From assembly GCA_001804735.1 (NCBI GenBank), contig MHBC01000011.1, forward strand, positions 1 through 35,738: DNA of 35,738 bases, written 5' to 3'. Shown here piece by piece: positions 7,758 to 16,666 of the stretch. The stretch comes from Legionellales bacterium RIFCSPHIGHO2_12_FULL_37_14. GTDB taxonomy: Bacteria; Pseudomonadota; Gammaproteobacteria; Legionellales; Legionellaceae. The notes beneath the pieces are model-generated. The model was not told the DNA's origin. It worked only from the letters and a program-made list of their open reading frames with translations, and did no database searches. A program made the translations under genes and the position numbers. How positions within the stretch are numbered: position 1 is the stretch's first letter; each line of letters begins with the position of its first letter.

Positions 7758-8093
7758 TTACTTTTTCTTTGCTTCTTCTAGCTGTGCTTGTTTAATTTCT
7801 CCTTGTAAATCAAAAATAGCTTTTTTGATTTGTTCCTGCGTAGTTTTGTCTACGGTATTAATCTCATTTTGGAGAGTTGCTTCTACTGTTTTTATCTCAT
7901 ACTTTAATTGCTTATACATAGCTTGAATTTGTTTTTGCTCTGCATCATGCATGTCTTTCATTTGTTGTTGAAGTTGCGTGACTACTGATTGAAGATCATT
8001 TGCAGGTTCTGCAGGAGCTGCAAATGCCATATTTGCTAAAAAACAAGCTACTACTAAAAGGGAAGTTGGGAATGATTTTGTATGGTATTTCAT
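7758..8093 (-). CDS. Small exported coiled-coil protein of unknown function
   Basis: A 111-residue protein. Residues 1-25 form a classic Sec signal peptide (basic start, hydrophobic LLVVACFLANMAFA, AxA-type cleavage near AFAAPA). The remainder is almost wholly charged and Gln-rich with heptad-like spacing, predicting one long alpha-helical coiled coil in the periplasm and ending in a Lys-rich tail. No lipobox Cys follows the signal, so it is probably soluble. AAGGAG lies 7 nt before the ATG. I do not recognise the family; the architecture resembles small periplasmic helical or chaperone-like proteins, but no function can be assigned. Confidence 0.7.
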   Translation of the reverse strand: MKYHTKSFPTSLLVVACFLANMAFAAPAEPANDLQSVVTQLQQQMKDMHDAEQKQIQAMYKQLKYEIKTVEATLQNEINTVDKTTQEQIKKAIFDLQGEIKQAQLEEAKKK

Positions 8094-8188
8094 ATTTTCT
8101 CCTTAAAATAAAAACCAGCCACAGGATTATATACCCAGGTTGCGCAACTTTCCACTGAACACTTTAATGGAGAAGGAAAGATATTTCT

Positions 8189-8217
8189 TTGACAAAAATC
8201 GTCCCTTGCATGATAAT
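8189..8217 (+). promoter_or_regulatory. Strong promoter for tRNA-Leu (and possibly tig)
   Basis: A perfect TTGACA (8189-8194), a 17-nt spacer and GATAAT (8212-8217, 5/6) place the start near 8224, about 8 nt before tRNA-Leu. No terminator is visible between the tRNA and tig, so this promoter may also feed tig. Confidence 0.75.
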
Positions 8218-8230
8218 TCGTGGCTAAATT

Positions 8231-8316
<86 letters not shown>

Positions 8317-8345
8317 GACTAGTTTGAATTTTACGAGGTGAGTTA

Positions 8346-9662
8346 ATGGATGTTTCTGTTGAGTCCTTAGGTACACTAAAGCGTAGAGTTAGTGTATCCA
8401 TTCCCAATGAGTTGGTTGATAAAAAAATAGATAGACGTATAAAAGAACTTTCTGGCAGTATTACCTTGCCAGGATTTAGGCGCGGCCACGTCCCAGTGCA
8501 CCTAGTCAAACAAAAATATTTGCCTAGCATACGGGCAGAAGTAGCGCAAGGAATCATCGAAGAAACTTTACCTCTTGCTTTAAACAATAAATCACTATTA
8601 CCTGTCGGGACACCAGCTGTCGAAAAGCTAGATATGGAGCCAGGGCAAAATCTTAGTTATATAGTTAACTTTGAAGTGTTACCGGAAATTAAAATTGTTG
8701 AACCAAGTAATGACATAAAAGTTGAGTTATTTAAAGCTAAAATCAAAGATAAAGATATTGATAATATGATTTTAAAACTTCAAGAACAAAATAGAACTTG
8801 GAAAGAGGTTAAGCGCAAAGCTAAATTAGCCGATAAATTGGTTATAGATTTTGTTGGAAGTATTAATGGGAAGCCAATAGAGCAGGCTAAATCAACTAAT
8901 TTTACAATTGAGCTTGGTTCAAAACAGCTTATACCAGGGTTTGAAGATGCCTTAATTGGACATGCGGTGGGTGAGTCTTTTGACATTGAAGTGACCTTTC
9001 CTAAAGAATATCAGGCTAAAGATTTGGCAGGCAAGAAAGCTAAATTTGCTATTCAGATCCATGAAATTAGTGAAGGCATATTGCCCGAGTTAACTGACGA
9101 CTTTGTTAAGCAGTTTGGGATAAAGAGTGGCAAAATAGCAGATCTACGCACTGATATTGAAAACAATATGCAAAGGGAGTTGGAGCGGCGCTTGCGAGAG
9201 CTAAACCACGATGCTTGTTTTACTGCATTGGACAAAATTAATTCCTTTGAGTTGCCAGAAACCTTAATTGACAAAGAAATAGAGCATTTAAAACATGAGA
9301 TGTTTCATCGAATGTTTGGTACTGAACATAACGAAAATGAGAAAATACCTGATTTTCCCCGTGAATTATTCGAAGATCGTGCTAAAAAACGAGTGCGTTT
9401 CGGTTTATTACTTTCTGAGTATGTGAAAAAACATAAGCTTGTTGCAGAACCTAATCAAGCTGAAGAGCTAATGGAACAAATTGCAACGGCATATACTAAT
9501 CCTGAAGAGTTTAAACAAAAATGCCGCAGCGATAAAAAGTGGATGGCAGAGATTGAATCTTTAGTGGTTGAAAAGCTAATGGCGGATAAAATTCGTGCAG
9601 TGGTTACTGTTAAAGAAAAAGAACTAAGCTATCAAGAGCTAATGGACAAACAAGTTTCATAG
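8346..9662 (+). CDS. tig: Trigger factor, ribosome-associated chaperone and prolyl isomerase
   Basis: A 438-residue protein of normal family length. The N-terminal ribosome-binding domain contains LPGFRRGHVP, matching the GFRxGkvP signature that docks on ribosomal protein uL23; the usual Lys is His here. An FKBP-type PPIase domain spans roughly residues 155-245 (IDFVGSINGKPIEQ, then IPGFEDALIGHAVGE). A long helical C-terminal chaperone domain follows. Trigger factor shields nascent chains at the exit tunnel. The ATG has GAGGTGA about 7 nt upstream. clpP, clpX and lon follow on the same strand, a conserved proteostasis cluster. Confidence 0.97.
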   Translation: MDVSVESLGTLKRRVSVSIPNELVDKKIDRRIKELSGSITLPGFRRGHVPVHLVKQKYLPSIRAEVAQGIIEETLPLALNNKSLLPVGTPAVEKLDMEPGQNLSYIVNFEVLPEIKIVEPSNDIKVELFKAKIKDKDIDNMILKLQEQNRTWKEVKRKAKLADKLVIDFVGSINGKPIEQAKSTNFTIELGSKQLIPGFEDALIGHAVGESFDIEVTFPKEYQAKDLAGKKAKFAIQIHEISEGILPELTDDFVKQFGIKSGKIADLRTDIENNMQRELERRLRELNHDACFTALDKINSFELPETLIDKEIEHLKHEMFHRMFGTEHNENEKIPDFPRELFEDRAKKRVRFGLLLSEYVKKHKLVAEPNQAEELMEQIATAYTNPEEFKQKCRSDKKWMAEIESLVVEKLMADKIRAVVTVKEKELSYQELMDKQVS

Positions 9663-9692
9663 GTTTTAAAAACATTAAAGGGGTGAAAAGGA

Positions 9693-10340
9693 ATGTCTGA
9701 TTTTTACACAAATACAATAAAAAATACCAGCGGATTGGTGCCTATAGTTATTGAGCAGACTTCACGTGGGGAAAGATCTTACGATATTTACTCACGACTA
9801 TTAAAAGAAAGGATAATTTTTTTATTGGGAGAAGTAGAAGACCATATGGCTAACCTGGTAGTCGCACAACTACTATTTCTCGAATCAGAAAGTACTGAAA
9901 AAGACATCCATTTATATATTAATTCGCCAGGGGGCGTGGTAACAGCAGGCTTAGCTATATATGATACTATACAGTTTATTAAGCCAGATGTTAGCACTTT
10001 ATGTATTGGGCAGGCGGCAAGCGCGGCTGCTTTGTTATTGTGTGCCGGGGCAGAAGGTAAGCGTTACGCTTTACCGAACTCTCGGGTAATGATCCATCAG
10101 CCCTTAGGCGGATTTCGTGGTCAGGCCACAGACATTGAGATTCACGCGCGTGAAATTTTAACTATACGCGAACGTTTAAATTCAATTATGGCAAAGCATA
10201 CTAAAAAAACATCTAGTCAAATTATGACAGATACTGATCGTGATCATTTTTTAAGTGCCGAAGAAGCTAAAGCCTATGGTATAATCGATACTGTTTTGCA
10301 CAACAGGCAAGATGAAGTTAGCGCAAACGAAGACAAGTAG
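9693..10340 (+). CDS. clpP: ATP-dependent Clp protease proteolytic subunit
   Basis: A 215-residue serine peptidase. The catalytic triad is visible as Ser110 (GQAASAAA), His135 (VMIHQPLGG) and Asp184 (DTDRDHF), with the Ser-His spacing of 25 and Ser-Asp spacing of 74 seen in E. coli ClpP. The substrate-binding and oxyanion segment SPGGVV is at 78-83. It forms the two-ring tetradecameric chamber fed by ClpX or ClpA. The ATG has AAAGGGGTGAAAAGG just upstream. It lies 30 nt after tig and 18 nt before clpX. Confidence 0.97.
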   Translation: MSDFYTNTIKNTSGLVPIVIEQTSRGERSYDIYSRLLKERIIFLLGEVEDHMANLVVAQLLFLESESTEKDIHLYINSPGGVVTAGLAIYDTIQFIKPDVSTLCIGQAASAAALLLCAGAEGKRYALPNSRVMIHQPLGGFRGQATDIEIHAREILTIRERLNSIMAKHTKKTSSQIMTDTDRDHFLSAEEAKAYGIIDTVLHNRQDEVSANEDK

Positions 10341-10358
10341 TAACTGTCGGAGGTATTA

Positions 10359-11624
10359 ATGAGTAAGCAAGATGGTGGCTCTAACACCAAATCAATGTAT
10401 TGTTCTTTTTGCGGAAAAAGTCAGCATGAAGTAAAGAAACTTATTGCAGGACCGTCGGTTTTTGTATGTGATGAGTGTGTTGAATTATGTAATGAAATAA
10501 TTCGCGATGAAGTTAAAGCAAGCAGCTTCAAGCAAGATGAGTTTAAGCTGCCAACGCCAAAAGAAATTGATACTTTTTTAAATGAGTATGTTATTGGTCA
10601 GCCACATGCTAAAAAAGTATTAGCAGTAGCTGTGTATAACCATTATAAACGCCTTAAACATCAGTCAAATGAAGATATTGAGCTCGGGAAGAGTAACATT
10701 TTGTTAATTGGTCCGACCGGCAGTGGAAAGACCTTACTTGCGCAAACTTTGGCAAGAATGCTTAACGTACCTTTTGCTATGGCAGATGCAACAACTCTGA
10801 CAGAGGCAGGTTATGTTGGCGAAGATGTTGAGAATATCATTCATAAACTTTTGCAAAAATGTGATTATGACGTTGCAAAAGCGCAAAGGGGTATTATTTA
10901 TATCGATGAAATCGATAAAATTTCACGCAAATCTGAAAATCCATCGATTACCCGAGATGTTTCAGGGGAAGGAGTGCAGCAAGCCCTGTTAAAATTAATT
11001 GAGGGGACAATAGCTTCGGTACCGCCTCAGGGTGGGCGCAAACATCCACAACAAGATTTTCTCCAGGTGGACACTTCGAATATCTTGTTTATTTGTGGGG
11101 GAGCTTTTCAAGGATTAGAAAAGATAATTCACGCAAGGACTGATAAGTCTGGTATTGGGTTTTCTGCTCAACTAAAGAGTGAAAAAGATAAAAAAGCTTT
11201 GCATGCTACTCTTGATAAGCTAGAAGCTGACGATTTGATTAAATTTGGTCTAATTCCCGAATTTGTTGGGCGTTTGCCGGTTGTTGCGATACTCGATGAG
11301 TTAGATGAAAAGGCTTTAGTAGATATTCTTGTAAAACCTAAAAATGCCCTGAGTAAGCAGTTTCACGCTTTATTTGCCATGGAAGGAGTTGCTCTTGAAT
11401 TTAGAGATGAAGCTTTAAAAATGATTGCCAAACAAGCTATGGATAAGAAAATGGGTGCTCGTGGGTTGCGTTCTATCCTTGAAAATATTTTATTAGACAC
11501 CATGTATGATCTTCCTACATTAGAAAATGTAGTTAAAGTTGTAGTGGACGAGCAAACTGTTAAAAAAGGTGGCGAGCCAATTTTAATTTATGCTGAGGAT
11601 GAAAAAGAGCAACGAACAAGTTAA
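10359..11624 (+). CDS. clpX: ClpX, AAA+ unfoldase subunit of ClpXP
   Basis: A 421-residue protein. An N-terminal C4 zinc finger (Cys15, Cys18, Cys37, Cys40) is used for substrate and adaptor recognition. The AAA+ module has Walker A GPTGSGKT at 118-125, Walker B IIYIDEID, and the usual substrate-threading and sensor segments. It recognises tagged proteins, unfolds them and feeds them to ClpP. GGAGG lies 7 nt upstream of the ATG. The next gene, lon, starts 8 nt downstream, so the two are cotranscribed. Confidence 0.97.
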   Translation: MSKQDGGSNTKSMYCSFCGKSQHEVKKLIAGPSVFVCDECVELCNEIIRDEVKASSFKQDEFKLPTPKEIDTFLNEYVIGQPHAKKVLAVAVYNHYKRLKHQSNEDIELGKSNILLIGPTGSGKTLLAQTLARMLNVPFAMADATTLTEAGYVGEDVENIIHKLLQKCDYDVAKAQRGIIYIDEIDKISRKSENPSITRDVSGEGVQQALLKLIEGTIASVPPQGGRKHPQQDFLQVDTSNILFICGGAFQGLEKIIHARTDKSGIGFSAQLKSEKDKKALHATLDKLEADDLIKFGLIPEFVGRLPVVAILDELDEKALVDILVKPKNALSKQFHALFAMEGVALEFRDEALKMIAKQAMDKKMGARGLRSILENILLDTMYDLPTLENVVKVVVDEQTVKKGGEPILIYAEDEKEQRTS

Positions 11625-11632
11625 GGAATATT

Positions 11633-14104
11633 ATGGACGACAAAAAAAAAATAGAACTTTCTGCCGAAGATGCCCTTAAAATTCCTGCAGCAAAGAAAGA
11701 ACCTGCCAATTTTCCGGTGTTACCTTTAAGAGACGTAGTAGTTTATCCACATATGGTTTTACCGCTTTTTGTCGGGCGTGAGAAATCAATCAAAGCCTTG
11801 GAAGTATCCATGTTGGGGAATAAGCAGATCTTTCTTGTTGCCCAGAAAAAACCTACCGACGATGATCCTGGATCTAAAGATCTATATACAGTAGGCACTG
11901 TATCTAGCGTATTACAGCTCCTCAAATTGCCTGATGGTACAGTAAAAGTTTTGATTGAGGGTGAGCAGCGCTGCAAGGCAACAAAATATATCAAAGCTTC
12001 TGACCATATGAAGGTTCAAACTGAGCCAATGGTTGAAAGAAGTGATGCAGTTAATCAGCCCGAAATTGAAATTTTAATGCGTTCTTTGATTTCCCAGTTT
12101 GAGCAATATGTAAAACTTGGCAAGAAAATTCCGGCCGAAGTGTTATCAACTTTAGTAGGAATAGAAGAACCTGGGCGCTTAGCCGATATTGTAGCCGCTC
12201 ATTTATCTTTAAAGTTAGAAGATAAGCAAGAGTTACTTGAACTAGCTGACGTAGGGACGCGAATTGAGAGGTTGGTAGTTTTACTTGAAGGTGAGATTGA
12301 TCTATTGAACGTAGAGAAACGCGTTCGGGGTAGAGTAAAACGCCAAATGGAAAAAAGTCAGCGCGAATATTATTTAAACGAACAAGCAAAGGCAATTCAA
12401 AAAGAACTAGGCGAGCTTTCAGAAGAAGGCAACGAAATAGAACAACTTGAAAAAGCCATAAATAATGCTGGTATGTCCAAAGAGGCTTGTGAAAGAGCCC
12501 AGTCAGAGCTTAAAAAATTAAAATTAATGTCACCTATGTCAGCTGAAGCAACGGTTATCCGTAATTACTTGGATTGGATGTTACAAGTTCCGTGGAAAAA
12601 GAAAAATAAAATTCAATTTGACTTAAAAAAGGCTGAAGCTTTACTAAATAAAGACCACTATGGATTAGAAAAAGTAAAAGAACGTATTATCGAATATTTG
12701 GCAGTCCAAAAGCGGGTGAAACGGGTTAAAGGGCCAATTTTATGTTTGGTTGGACCTCCTGGCGTGGGTAAGACATCACTTGGCCAATCTATTGCTAATG
12801 CAACCGGTAGAACCTTCATTAGGATTGCCTTAGGCGGTATTCGTGATGAAGCTGAAATTAGGGGTCATCGTAGAACTTATATTGGTTCTATGCCCGGTAA
12901 AATTATCCAAAAATTATGTAAAGCAGGGGTTAAAAATCCGTTAATTATGCTTGATGAAGTAGATAAAATGGCTATGGATTTTAGAGGGGATCCTGCTTCG
13001 GCTTTACTCGAAGTTCTTGATCCAGAACAAAACCATACTTTTAGCGATCATTACTTAGAGGTAGATTATGATTTAAGTGATGTAATGTTTATAGCAACAG
13101 CAAACTCCCTCGAAATTCCTGCGGCTTTGCTCGATCGTATGGAAGTTATTCGTCTTGCAGGTTACACCGAAGATGAAAAAGTCCATATTGCAGCTAAATA
13201 TCTCATTCCTAAACAAATTGTATTAAACGGGTTGTCACCGAAAGAAATTGAAATTCATGCAAATGCTATTCATGAAATTATCCAACACTATACGCGTGAA
13301 GCAGGTGTACGTAATTTGGAGAGAGATATAGCGAGCATTTGCCGTAAGGTGGTTAAGGCTATCTTGTCAAGCACTAAACCTCAGCATAGAAAAACTATCA
13401 CTAAGAAAAACATTTCTAAATATTTGGGCGTCACCAAATATACCTATGGCTTAGCCGAAAAAGAAGATAGAGTAGGCCAAGTTGCAGGACTTGCATGGAC
13501 AAGCGTTGGAGGCGAGCTTTTAACTATTGAAGCTGCAATGATGCCAGGAAAAGGCAAAACTTCGCATACAGGACAATTAGGCGAAGTTATGCAAGAGTCT
13601 ATTGTAGCTGCTATGAGTGTTGTGAGAAGTCGGGCGGTTCAATTTGGTTTAGAGCCTGATTTTTACGAGAAATCAGATTTTCATGTGCATGTACCTGAAG
13701 GCGCAACACCTAAAGACGGTCCTAGTGCTGGTATTGGTATGTGTACTGCTCTTGTTTCCGCTGTTACCAAAATACCGGTGCGCGCAGATGTTGCCATGAC
13801 TGGGGAAATTACCTTACGTGGAGAGGTATTGCCAATAGGAGGGTTAAAAGAGAAACTGCTTGCTGCGCACCGTGCAGGCATAAAACATGTAATTATTCCA
13901 GAAGAAAATCGTAAAGATTTAGAAGATATCCCGGAGAATGTATTAAAGAAAATTGAAATTCATCCAGTTAAGACAATAGAGCAGGTCTTAAACATTGCTT
14001 TGCAGCGTAGCCCTATTGTTATTTCTGCACAAAGGGGTCCAGAAATGGTACACGCTATACTGTCTAACAAAAAAATTACAAATAATGATTTACACACTGA
14101 CTAA
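11633..14104 (+). CDS. lon: Lon ATP-dependent serine protease (LonA type)
   Basis: An 823-residue LonA protease. The order is an N-terminal LAN substrate domain ([13 protein letters not shown] start, about 28-225), a coiled-coil linker, an AAA+ domain with Walker [10 protein letters not shown], and the C-terminal peptidase with the Ser-Lys dyad at Ser698 (PKDGPSAG) and Lys741 (GGLKEK), 43 residues apart as in E. coli. It degrades misfolded and regulatory proteins in the cytoplasm. AAGGA precedes the ATG, and clpX ends 8 nt upstream. The length exceeds that of the E. coli enzyme (784), mainly in both tails. Confidence 0.97.
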   Translation: MDDKKKIELSAEDALKIPAAKKEPANFPVLPLRDVVVYPHMVLPLFVGREKSIKALEVSMLGNKQIFLVAQKKPTDDDPGSKDLYTVGTVSSVLQLLKLPDGTVKVLIEGEQRCKATKYIKASDHMKVQTEPMVERSDAVNQPEIEILMRSLISQFEQYVKLGKKIPAEVLSTLVGIEEPGRLADIVAAHLSLKLEDKQELLELADVGTRIERLVVLLEGEIDLLNVEKRVRGRVKRQMEKSQREYYLNEQAKAIQKELGELSEEGNEIEQLEKAINNAGMSKEACERAQSELKKLKLMSPMSAEATVIRNYLDWMLQVPWKKKNKIQFDLKKAEALLNKDHYGLEKVKERIIEYLAVQKRVKRVKGPILCLVGPPGVGKTSLGQSIANATGRTFIRIALGGIRDEAEIRGHRRTYIGSMPGKIIQKLCKAGVKNPLIMLDEVDKMAMDFRGDPASALLEVLDPEQNHTFSDHYLEVDYDLSDVMFIATANSLEIPAALLDRMEVIRLAGYTEDEKVHIAAKYLIPKQIVLNGLSPKEIEIHANAIHEIIQHYTREAGVRNLERDIASICRKVVKAILSSTKPQHRKTITKKNISKYLGVTKYTYGLAEKEDRVGQVAGLAWTSVGGELLTIEAAMMPGKGKTSHTGQLGEVMQESIVAAMSVVRSRAVQFGLEPDFYEKSDFHVHVPEGATPKDGPSAGIGMCTALVSAVTKIPVRADVAMTGEITLRGEVLPIGGLKEKLLAAHRAGIKHVIIPEENRKDLEDIPENVLKKIEIHPVKTIEQVLNIALQRSPIVISAQRGPEMVHAILSNKKITNNDLHTD

Positions 14105-14236
14105 TACGGGGTATATTTCGATACGTTGCCTATAATAGTCTTATGCTGTAGGCGAACCAAGGATGTCAGAAAAGATAGCAAGGAGTGTTTTTTTAACATT
14201 CTAAGTTATAGGGAAAATAACTCGATAGGGGATAAT

Positions 14237-14515
14237 ATGAACAAGACTGAATTAGTAAATGCGATTGCGCATGGCGCTGGAGTTACAAAATCTGTTGCTG
14301 GTAGTGTGCTAGATGTGTTTATGGATACGATTATCCATGGTTTGAAACGGGGTGATCAAATTGTTCTTCCCGGTTTTGGTTCTTTTTCTACTGGAAACCG
14401 CTCTGCACGTACAGGTCGTAACCCACAAACTGGGGCTACGATTCAAATTAAAGCTTCTAGAGTTGCTAAGTTTAAAGCTGGCAAAAAACTTAAAGAAGCA
14501 GTTCAAAGAGGATAA
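14237..14515 (+). CDS. hupB: HU-family DNA-binding protein
   Basis: A 92-residue histone-like protein. It begins MNKTELVNAIAHGAG, and has the GFGSFSTGNRSARTGRNPQTG beta-arm region followed by the helix ending in LKEAVQRG, all characteristic of HU-beta rather than IHF. It bends and compacts DNA non-specifically. The frame extends 111 nt upstream, but ATG at 14237 is chosen because ATAGGGGAT precedes it and the family starts exactly there. A TATAAT at 14131-14136 in the 132-nt gap after lon may be its -10, though its -35 is poor. The gene ends 9 nt before tRNA-Val, suggesting a shared transcript. Confidence 0.93.
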   Translation: MNKTELVNAIAHGAGVTKSVAGSVLDVFMDTIIHGLKRGDQIVLPGFGSFSTGNRSARTGRNPQTGATIQIKASRVAKFKAGKKLKEAVQRG

Positions 14516-14524
14516 GTTGTTTGC

Positions 14525-14597
14525 GGGTGCTTAGCTCAGCTGGGAGAGCATCGCCCTTACAAGGCGAGGGTCGTAGGTTCGATCCCTACAGCACCCA
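14525..14597 (+). tRNA. tRNA-Val (TAC), CCA not encoded
   Basis: A cloverleaf with acceptor stem GGGTGCT/AGCACCC, discriminator A, and anticodon stem TCGCC/GGCGA closing loop CTTACAA (anticodon TAC). The bases after the discriminator are TTG rather than CCA, unlike the other six tRNA genes here, so maturation needs the CCA-adding nucleotidyltransferase. Confidence 0.93.
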
Positions 14598-14607
14598 TTG
14601 AAAATTT

Positions 14608-14684
14608 GGAGTGGTAGTTCAGTTGGTTAGAATACCGGCCTGTCACGCCGGGGGTCGCGGGTTCGAGTCCCGTCCACTCCGCCA
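14608..14684 (+). tRNA. tRNA-Asp (GTC)
   Basis: Acceptor stem GGAGTGG/CCACTCC, discriminator G, encoded CCA (14682-14684), and anticodon stem CCGGC/GCCGG with loop CTGTCAC (anticodon GTC). It lies 10 nt after tRNA-Val and 4 nt before a strong terminator. Confidence 0.95.
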
Positions 14685-14688
14685 GCAT

Positions 14689-14714
14689 AACGCGCCTTTT
14701 GGCGCGTTTTTTTT
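14689..14714 (+). terminator. Intrinsic terminator after hupB-tRNA-Val-tRNA-Asp
   Basis: An 8-bp stem (AACGCGCC/GGCGCGTT) with a TTTT loop runs directly into a tract of eight T residues (14707-14714). It is a textbook rho-independent terminator for the tRNA transcript, only 18 nt before the ppiD start codon. Confidence 0.9.
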
Positions 14715-14732
14715 GATTTAAATGGATTTTTC

Positions 14733-16601
14733 ATGCTATATCAACTAAATGAAAAAATTAAAGGTGTTTTTGCTTGGATAATTGTTGTCTTAGTGACGAT
14801 AACTTTTGTGGCTTTTGGAGTTGAATATTTTTTGCAAGCAAAGCGAATGGAGACTAATTTAGCTCTAGAAGTTAATGGCGAGGCTATTCCATATAGAGTA
14901 TTTGACCTAATATATAGGCGTATACAACAACAAGATCCAATGCCCTTGTCAGTAACCCAAGATATAGCTCTTAGAAAGCAAATTTTAGATGATTTAATTG
15001 TAAACTCTGTGTCTCTTCAAGGAGCGCGAAAAGCAGGATTTTATATTACAGCTGAAGAAACTACTGCGGCTATTAGAAATTTTCCCCAATTCCAAGAAAA
15101 TGGCAAATTTTCTTTTGCAAAGTACAGACAAATATTAGCTGCTTCTATGTATACACCTTTGCAAGTCCAAGAAGATATTGCGCACTCAATGTTAATTAGG
15201 CAGCAACGCTATGCATTTGAAAATACCGCGTTTGCGCTTAAATCAGAAATTAAGCGTGATGCTGCCTTAATTTATGAAACAAGAGATTATTCTTATATTA
15301 AGATCCCCTTAAGTTTGTTTTTTGATAAAGTAAAAGTAACTGAAAAACAAGAGCAAGATTATTATGCTGCGCATAAGCAAGATTTTACTACCCATCTTAG
15401 GGTAGTTTTAGATTATGTTTTATTGTCATTAGAAAACTTTAAAGCAAAATCAGCAGTGCAAGAAGCTGAGATTAAACAATATTATAATGAGAACCAAGCA
15501 AGTTTTAGAAAACCCCAAAGTTGGCAGGTTAAGCACATCCTATACGCATTTCCTCAAAATGCAACTCCTAAACAAATTGCCGAAACCAAGCAAAAAGCTG
15601 AGAAAGCTTATGAGAAATTAGCGCAACATCCCGAGAAGTTCGAAAATATGGTTAATACTGATTCTGACGATAAATTAACGGCAGAAAGCAAAGGACTGTT
15701 ACCTATAATCAATGAAGGGGAAAACCCGCTTGCAGACGCTTTTAATGGCTTAACAAAGGAAAATTCGATAACTAGACCTTGGAAAACGGCAGCTGGATAT
15801 GAGATATTTAAAGTTGTGCATTATACACCTTCTAGCCTTATTCCATATGAAGATGCCAAAATACAAATAAAGAATCAACTTGAGAATGAAAAAGCTCAGC
15901 TTAGTTATGCAAAGGCCGTAGAGGATTTAGGTGAGTTAAGCTATCAGCATCCTGACAGCTTACAAGAAGTGGCAAAGGCGCTAAATATTCCAATATTGCA
16001 TACCCAAGATTTTACTCAAGCAGGAGGGAGCGATAAGGTTACGCAAAATCCTGAGGTTGTGCATGCTGCCTTTAGTAAGGATGTTAAGGATTTGCGGAAT
16101 AATAGTGAACCCATTCAGTTAACTCCTTCATCTGTAATAGTAATTCGCATCCAAAAAATCTTACCTAAAGAAAGCCAAACTTTTGCAGCAGTTCAAGCTA
16201 AAATAGAGAAGCAATTGCAAAATCAACTTGCAGAACAGGAAATTCAGGCTTGGAGCCAAAAATTGATTAAAGGCGAAGCAAAATTATTCTCTAACCTTAA
16301 CTTTATTAAAGTTGCGCATGAATCAAGAGAAGGTGAGAGCAAGCAACCAAATATAAGAGATCTTGCTTTTAGTTTAGCTAAGGTCGGGCAAATAAAAAGT
16401 GGACGTTTAAGTGATGGAGAACACTTTATTGTACGTCTTGATAATATAACCATGGGCCAGTTCTCTACCTTAGATTCTAAGCAGCAACAGCAATTTATCC
16501 GGCAAGTTGAGAAAAGCTATGGAGTTGCTGATTATGATATTTATATTAGCGAATTAATGGAAACAGCTAAAATTAAACACTTTATGAAAGTTGATTTTTA
16601 A
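14733..16601 (+). CDS. ppiD: PpiD-like periplasmic folding factor (SurA_N/parvulin type)
   Basis: A 622-residue protein. It has a short cytoplasmic start and one TM anchor (about residues 12-34), then a SurA-N-like chaperone region to about 190. A parvulin-type PPIase domain lies around 265-370 (WQVKHILYAF ... LPIINEGENPLADAF ... WKTAAGYEIFKV), followed by a C-terminal helical region. PpiD is anchored near the Sec translocon and assists secreted proteins. Parvulin domains in PpiD are often inactive, which cannot be judged here. The position after hupB and the tRNAs is the standard gammaproteobacterial order. No good ribosome-binding site is seen and the start is only 18 nt after a terminator. 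Confidence 0.92.
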   Translation: MLYQLNEKIKGVFAWIIVVLVTITFVAFGVEYFLQAKRMETNLALEVNGEAIPYRVFDLIYRRIQQQDPMPLSVTQDIALRKQILDDLIVNSVSLQGARKAGFYITAEETTAAIRNFPQFQENGKFSFAKYRQILAASMYTPLQVQEDIAHSMLIRQQRYAFENTAFALKSEIKRDAALIYETRDYSYIKIPLSLFFDKVKVTEKQEQDYYAAHKQDFTTHLRVVLDYVLLSLENFKAKSAVQEAEIKQYYNENQASFRKPQSWQVKHILYAFPQNATPKQIAETKQKAEKAYEKLAQHPEKFENMVNTDSDDKLTAESKGLLPIINEGENPLADAFNGLTKENSITRPWKTAAGYEIFKVVHYTPSSLIPYEDAKIQIKNQLENEKAQLSYAKAVEDLGELSYQHPDSLQEVAKALNIPILHTQDFTQAGGSDKVTQNPEVVHAAFSKDVKDLRNNSEPIQLTPSSVIVIRIQKILPKESQTFAAVQAKIEKQLQNQLAEQEIQAWSQKLIKGEAKLFSNLNFIKVAHESREGESKQPNIRDLAFSLAKVGQIKSGRLSDGEHFIVRLDNITMGQFSTLDSKQQQQFIRQVEKSYGVADYDIYISELMETAKIKHFMKVDF

Positions 16602-16620
16602 TGTTGATTGGGTATATATT
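16591..16620 (+). promoter_or_regulatory. Possible promoter for the B3/4-ankyrin gene
   Basis: TTGATT (16591-16596), an 18-nt spacer and TATATT (16615-16620, 5/6) overlap the ppiD stop codon and lie 46 nt before the next start. The match is moderate. Confidence 0.35.
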
Positions 16621-16666
16621 AGGCACCATAGATTTATTATTTGCTTAATTAAGATGGAGATGTAGC

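Noticed and set aside
12051-12395. Minus-strand 114-codon ORF inside lon
   Set aside because: It is antisense to the conserved Lon N-terminal and coiled-coil region, with no domain and no independent signals.
14126-14236. Upstream extension of the hupB frame (37 extra codons)
   Set aside because: HU proteins start at MNKTEL; the extension is Cys/Arg-rich, lacks conservation signs and has no better ribosome-binding site.
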